Shown here: piece by piece, positions 58,401 to 64,000 of the stretch
How positions within the stretch are numbered: position 1 is the first letter of the stretch
Layout of the letters: every line of letters starts with the position of its first letter
Assembly: GCA_019321725.1 (NCBI GenBank)
Contig: CM033110.1
Location: 3,961,278 to 4,025,277 of the forward strand
Direction of reading: 5' to 3'
From: Paulownia fortunei
Lineage: Eukaryota; Streptophyta; Magnoliopsida; Lamiales; Paulowniaceae
Length of the DNA: 64,000 nucleotides
Notes under the pieces: model-generated
The model's input: the letters and a program-made list of their open reading frames with translations, nothing else
Told to the model about the DNA's origin: nothing
The model's database searches: none
Program-made: the position numbers and the translations under genes

Positions 58401-61400
58401 TTATTATTCATAAGATAAGATGCATGTATGAATCAATTTAATAGGTGAATATACTCACAGAAAGTACAGTTGGGCCAACATGAGAAGTAAGATCTTGTTT
58501 GAAGGGTCCTCCTGTGCGAAATTCATTGCTTGGCGTTATCATCCAAAAACCCACTGACGAATTATTGCTTACCCACCCATGGACCTTGATGTCTTTGTTG
58601 TCGCACGAGTATAAGTATTTATCATCCACCTAAAATATGGTACATGAATTAATTATAAGGACTAATGCTTATTAATGAATATCTTACGAATGAATAAGGA
58701 CTAATACTTATCATAGGATTTACATTGGCATTTACATAATACACTAACTAAAATGTGGTATAAATTATCTCATGCAAGGGAAACAATTGGGGAAAAAGCT
58801 CAAAGATGTGATTGTACTTGCACTTTTGAAAAACAAGAACCTCAAAACATTTTCTTCTTGTACTTGAATTTGAACGATAACCTCTATTTTATGTTTACAA
58901 GTTTAAATTAAATTTAGAAGATCAAGTGTCTAATTAATTAATTCAACTGTTGCCACCGCTAAATTAATTATATGCCATGTATATGATACACGTCTCTGAT
59001 GTAGTCCTGCGTATTAAGTATAAAATTTATCATAGCTCGCAATAAATTAGAGAAAAAACTTAGTGATTGTATTTACACTTTTTTGGAAAAACAAAAACCT
59101 TAAGCACCATCTTCTAGTACAAGTATTTGAAAAAAAAAAAGCAACTTAATTTATGTTCACAAATTCAAAATAAAATTGAAGAAACTGTGTTTTTTAATTA
59201 GTTGTACGAAACTAAAGCATAGATTACCTCTCCTTTGAGCTGGGGATTACTTGGACGTGTCAAGAGAACAGCTTCTGGATAATCAAGAACTAGACCAGTC
59301 AAACGATCCCTAGGCATTGGCATAATCCTTTGCCTGTCATCGGACATAGCCATGTAGTGAAACCTATATGTATAATTAATATACATAATTATACATAGTA
59401 CCTATAATTATTTTTAAGCAAGATTTATTTCTTCTCTTTATGAAAATTGAGCAGTAAAACCTGTATGTATAATTAATATACATGGTACCATAGACTATAA
59501 GAATTTGTTCTAGCTTCATGGAAACTGAAATAAATTTCTCACTACGTCCTGAAACAAATGTGATGGTTGATTTTTTCTAAGCAATAAATAAAAGTCCACT
59601 TTGTGTTATTATCTTCCAAAGTACCCTTCACTTATGAAAACGTAAAATGGATATAATAATTGTTGTATATAGCAAACATCACATTCAAAGGCTTTCCTAA
59701 AGGAAAATATAGCATAATTCTTAACAGCCACATAATTAACTCTTAAATTAATGAAATGAGTTTGGAAATTTATTGGTAGACTTCAAATAGAGGGGAAAAA
59801 AAAAAGGGTCTTCCATAATGCGGTGCATGATTTAGGTTTGATTTTTTTTGTATCGACTCCTATTCAAGTATAAAAATTTCTTCCCTAATTTAATCTCATT
59901 TATTATATAAATTGAAAGGCATAATACATACTTATATAATAAATGCCTATTTTCAGAAAATATAAGATAAATATTTTCTCACACAAAAAAAAAAAAGAAT
60001 ACTATACATGTGTTGCAAAACAAACGGAGTAGTAACTAGTATAATAACGTGATAAATGCAAATAGTTTTCATTTGTCAACAACTTCTGTTCCTGGAAAAA
60101 CATTGAAAGAATTAGGGATGACGTTTTTAGGTACTTGTTTTCTTGAAGCTTGAACACAATTCTTCCTTCTTGGATGTCAAAAGCAGGCCATCCTTTTAAA
60201 CGCTCAAGCACAGCATATGAATAAAATCCAGGGGAGTCTCTCAGCATTACAAATCTGCTTATTTGATATTTACAAATGTTAAAGCAATTCAGGAATTAAC
60301 AACAGTCAAAAAAAAAAAAAAAAAATGATATTAGTACATATGACAGATTGTACTGTACTTCACCTTTTATCGATGTTTAAAGGAACTTTTGCGCTACCAA
60401 CTGCCCATGTTGAGGTGAATGAAATCTCTGTTTGATCTTTGTTTTGCACTATAACCTTATAACTTGTTCCTAGTAACCTGCATAGCAAGATGCATTCAAT
60501 TGATATATATATATATATATTTATTTGAAGACAATCGTATGCTGGTCTAGAATGCAGGAGCATGTAAGTGTTGCAAACGTGCAATGTATAATTATCGCAT
60601 CATTATTTGGAGAGCAATGCAATTTTAATATGTTGAAACCGGCTAATAAATGCTATCCAATTAGGTATTATGAGAGTGAGGTTGTGAATAACGTCAACAT
60701 TTCACTCTATAACATTATTCTATGCAAATTTCACAACTCACAAACTCATGGATAGCATGAAATTTACTTTCGATTAATGCGATTTATAAAGTATGGATAT
60801 ATACTTACTTATCCATGACAGTGCGTTCCCCTGGCTTGTTCCAAATGACATCCCAATACCTATCAATATTCAAGACTCAGTTCCTCATGTTTTGATCAAG
60901 AATTTAATTAAGCAATTGGGAATCCACAATGTAGCATTAGTATGCCATCATGAAAACAAAGGCATAAGTTCAAGAAAAATAAAATCACATAAATTTACAT
61001 ATATACCCTCTATTATCTTCTTTGTTTTGGGTTTCAAGCAAATTGTCACTCCCTTTGTATGTTATACTGGTGACCAGACCATCTGGTACTGTCAATGTGA
61101 GGCTTACAATCCCATTACTCATTACAACCTGTGACACATTTTTTCCAAAAAATTTACAGACTTCTCAGTATAATACAGTTTCAAAGGAGTTATCAGTCCT
61201 TCAAGCGCATGAGCCATAGATTTAATGGTAAAAAAGAGGGGTAAAAAACTGTATTCATTCTGAGAGATGATCATTATTCAATGATTAATAGTAATTATAT
61301 ACTAGTGCATAAAGTTTTATGCTAACAGTAGTTTTACGTGCTGATTCTGCTGAAGCAAATACACTCCAGAAACTGGCAAAACAGCTTGAATGTTGTCTTC

Positions 61401-61896
61401 CGGCAGCGTTTGTCTGAAATCAGAGAAACCACATTGTCAAATGATATAGAATCGAATAAAGATACTTAGGATTATGATTATTATTCAGTTGCTTTCACAT
61501 GAACAACATAGTACATTAATTTCGACAAGTTTGGCACCTGTAATTTTCATAATATATCTTGTGCCCCTTAGGAGTTGGAAGACCCTAGGTACTGAAGTTT
61601 TGTTACATTAATTTCAACAAATTCTTAACGTAAGATAGTGGTTGGCAACTCTATGAAGTTCCAGTGTGGTATATGGATTCGCAATAAATTAACTTTCATA
61701 TATTGAGTCATAAAAAATTTTGGAAAGATTTACTCTACTCGAATAGACCAGTAATACATACCTTCCCGGAGACTCTATATGTGTGAACTTACCCTTGCAA
61801 ATTCTGAGAATCAGTAAGTAGAAAGAATAGCTGCGCAACCACTCCAAGCCACCAGATGTTCATGTTGCACCGATCCCTAGGCCACGATTTTCCCAT
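55449..61896 (-). CDS. Rhamnogalacturonan lyase (PL4), 674 aa, 15 exons
   Basis: Cleaves rhamnosyl-galacturonic bonds of pectin rhamnogalacturonan I by beta-elimination in the cell wall. Fifteen exons on the minus strand all join in phase with GT..AG introns: 61793-61896, 61338-61413, 61007-61128, 60809-60859, 60364-60477, 60135-60254, 59228-59363, 58459-58629, 57282-57440, 57063-57169, 56711-56801, 56296-56594, 56076-56192, 55876-56002, 55449-55679. The total is 2025 bp including TAA. Residues 13-29 are a hydrophobic signal-peptide core. The lyase domain (about 35-380) has RGYWDVIWNKPG, RFVMLRDSPGFYSYAV, KFHYMA, KVHGWV and STHYAGED. Lys196 and His258 are spaced like the catalytic Lys/His of fungal PL4 lyase (inferred). 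An fn3-like domain (about 388-470, GLAPPGG, IPGTYSLFAWVPG) and a CBM-like domain (about 485-672, WEIGIPDRTAAEFF, FRQYGLW, HFTTGLIGRDNAVARHGIHG) complete the normal family layout. No stops or frameshifts. A second ATG in frame is at codon 12; the first was chosen because it gives the longer leader. Confidence 0.96.
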
Positions 61897-62045
61897 TCTT
61901 TATCCAATATTCTGCAGATTGTTATGAAATATTATATATTGCATCAACAAGTTTTCAAGCATGCAAATATGCCTTTTAACAATTTTCACTACAAGAAAAT
62001 TTTCTAGTTCTCCAACTTTTTGCTGCATGAATTTGATTAGGGGCA

Positions 62046-62227
62046 GAGACGGATCCAAGAGGTATGCACCGGGCAGCTGCCCTCTCAAGTCGGTATATTC
62101 TCAAAATTTTATGTGTAAATTAAATAAAACTCAAAATTTTGCTCTCCTCCAAATCAATATTTGACCCCTCCACATGAATTAAAATATATATTTCACCCTC
62201 TGAAATTAGAAATCCTAGCTCCGTCTC
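62046..62227. mobile_element. Small MITE-like element upstream of the lyase
   Basis: An ~182-bp unit with imperfect terminal inverted repeats GAGACGGATCCAAGA and, read inverted at the far end, GAGACGGAGCTAGGA. No coding capacity. No clear target duplication was found, so the class is open. It sits in the putative 5' leader intron or promoter of the lyase gene. Confidence 0.5.
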
Positions 62228-62488
62228 AAGGTCCTTCAATCTACAGTCATACAGAAATTTAAGTCAATGAAATATACAAATGGCTTAGCTTATACTATCA
62301 TATAGCAGAAAATAATAAGTCCATACACCACAATTGAGAATCATATCACTTAATTGAAGTCACAAACAGGTCCTACCAAGCGGCTTATTCTATTAAAATT
62401 TTCTTGCTATCAAGAGATTATCTCTATGAACGAAGACGAAAAGAAGAATAGGAAACCACAAATGTAATCAGATTTAGAGTATAAAATG

Positions 62489-62570
62489 GACCTGATAGAC
62501 TTCCACTGGCTGGCTGATCGTTCTACTCAATTCTTCTAACAACGATAAACCATTAGGCAGAAGCTGTGGT
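62489..62570 (-). promoter_or_regulatory. Possible 5' UTR exon of the lyase gene
   Basis: On the minus strand a TATA-like ATTTATAAA (62592-62600) is followed by this stretch, which ends TCTATCAG before GTCCAT, a possible splice donor. A matching acceptor (CTGCAG) lies at about 61913, 17 bp upstream of the ATG at 61896. This would make a leader intron of about 575 bp. No coding evidence supports it. Confidence 0.4.
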
Positions 62571-62591
62571 ACAGCGTATGGCTTTTCAGCT

Positions 62592-62600
62592 TTTATAAAT
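62592..62600 (-). promoter_or_regulatory. Candidate TATA box for the lyase gene
   Basis: ATTTATAAA on the minus strand, about 700 bp upstream of the ATG. An alternative is TATATAAT near 61931-61940, which would give a very short leader. Confidence 0.45.
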
Positions 62601-64000
62601 AACTCGTGAGGGCGTTCAAATTGATTTTTCTTTTCAATTTTAAATATCTCAAGGATAAATGTATATAATTGGAAAAAGGCAAAAAGACTTAATGACTCTC
62701 TTTTATTTGTTCAGCTTATTTCGAATTAGATTCATGCATATATGGAATGCTTTGTATCATTAGCTTCTGCTGCAGCTTAAGTGAAAATTCAATTTTTCAT
62801 AAGCTGAAAATTACATTAATGACACTACGTAGAGTTTGAAATAGCGTTAATTAAGCACTAAATGGGAATCCCATAATCAGATTCTTGTACAACTTAATAT
62901 TGAAAACGCATTCAATATTTATAAGGGAGATATAAATACAGAAAATTTTCGTGACGAATGAACTGATATTAAAATTCTGATGTCTTTATGATTTCTTTTT
63001 TTTTTTTTTCTTAGGACTGTTTCATTTAATACAATTTTGACATTTTCAATGTATTTTGGTTCTGACATATCAAGAACTTTTTCATGATGTTTTACCTTTT
63101 ACTCCAGCATCCATGATGCAGTAAGGTATTAATTCAATCGTAGTCCATAAGCAGATTTTGGTGGTGTCTATTTAAGTTTATGGATTGTCACAGCATTACA
63201 TATATATGTATATGCACTTTTTCTTTTTCCCGAGTATCCCTCCACAAGCAGCTTATTTTCAGCTGTTCTTATCTAAAGAAAACATCTAGAAGCAGGTTTT
63301 CATTTAGTCTTCTTACTAACTCAACACATATATGTTCAAGGTTTCAAGGTTGAAAACATACTTTCAATTAATGGAAAATGTATGTAAAAGTTACCTCTAT
63401 ATATGTAAATTATACATATAAACAGTGTGTGTTTTATTTTTGTAAGGCTGAAATGGGTTGACATTTTTGTTCTTTGAGAATTGCTTTTCCTTGCATTGTA
63501 CATTATTTGTCCATTTTTTCCCAGGAAAAGTTTAAATGTGTTCTTACAAATGATTGGTAAATTTGGATAAGTTTGACTTTAAAAAGAATTTATATCTCCA
63601 AAAGTACTATCAAGAAAAAATCATGATCAAGAACTCATAGCTGATATGCCCATTTGTTTTTCAGATGAACTTTTTAATTTTACGTCATTAGCATTTTTTT
63701 ATTATCCAATAAGCATATGAACTTTAGAAGTCATGATTTAGCTAAATTCAAATCTTTTTATAATAGAATTATTTAACAATATCTTCTACTACAACTACCA
63801 AGCTCATGTACATCACTCTGATGGTGATGTCTAGAGATTGCAATGTGTAAAGAAAAAATTCAAAAAGTGTAGCACGCTGATGCTGTGAAGTGCAAGCAAT
63901 GTACATTATTGAGTATTATAGTAATTATACACATAGAAAATTTGAATTGCGTAGTTATGCATATTTATAGATCGAGTCAAAATTCTTACCATTATTTTTA
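62601..64000. other. Upstream intergenic DNA
   Basis: AT-rich sequence with no reading frame, RNA or transposon that I recognise. A poly-T run lies at 62996-63010 and an ATATATGTATATG stretch near 63203. Confidence 0.5.

Noticed and set aside
60525..61219. Plus-strand frames within lyase introns and exons
   Set aside because: They run antisense to verified lyase exons and have no similarity.

Overview
This is an AT-rich stretch of nuclear DNA from a eudicot plant. It has two intron/exon-type host genes with plant-only homology, plant Ty1/copia and Ty3/gypsy (Athila-like) LTR retrotransposons, and long A/T-rich intergenic DNA. I cannot name the species.

Layout. Positions 1-541 are five 108-bp tandem repeats. 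A short intronless gene for a small basic plant protein lies at 2329-2718 (+). About 4 kb of unrecognised intergenic DNA follows. From about 7.0 to 41.5 kb there is one decayed Ty1/copia element (copia-1). An Athila-like element, A1 (8382-37288, +), inserted into its gag and left a 5-bp duplication AGTAC. A non-autonomous LTR element, E2 (17902-35870), inserted into A1's 3' LTR. A second Athila-like element of the same family, A2 (23814-35647, -), inserted into E2's 3' LTR and left the duplication TAAGT. A solo LTR (39590-41119) interrupts copia-1's integrase. A second non-autonomous element, E3 (41711-46710, duplication AAGAT), related to E2, follows. A rearranged second copia element (about 47.6-55.0 kb) comes next. 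Finally there is a complete 15-exon rhamnogalacturonan lyase gene on the minus strand (55449-61896), with a possible promoter near 62.6 kb.

Most notable content. Both A1 and A2 carry two extra non-retroviral ORFs between integrase and the 3' LTR, in sense orientation and at the same position. The first is an unidentified ORF with a Cys cluster. The second is an intronless, full-length-sized remnant of a LOG-family gene (cytokinin riboside 5'-monophosphate phosphoribohydrolase). This looks like capture of host cDNA by an LTR retrotransposon family. Both copies are now broken. Because A1 and A2 lie in opposite orientation within one nested locus, the two LOG remnants form a long inverted pair.

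Only the small basic protein gene and the lyase gene look intact. All retroelement reading frames seen are interrupted by stops, frameshifts or deletions. No tRNA, rRNA or CRISPR-like feature was seen.
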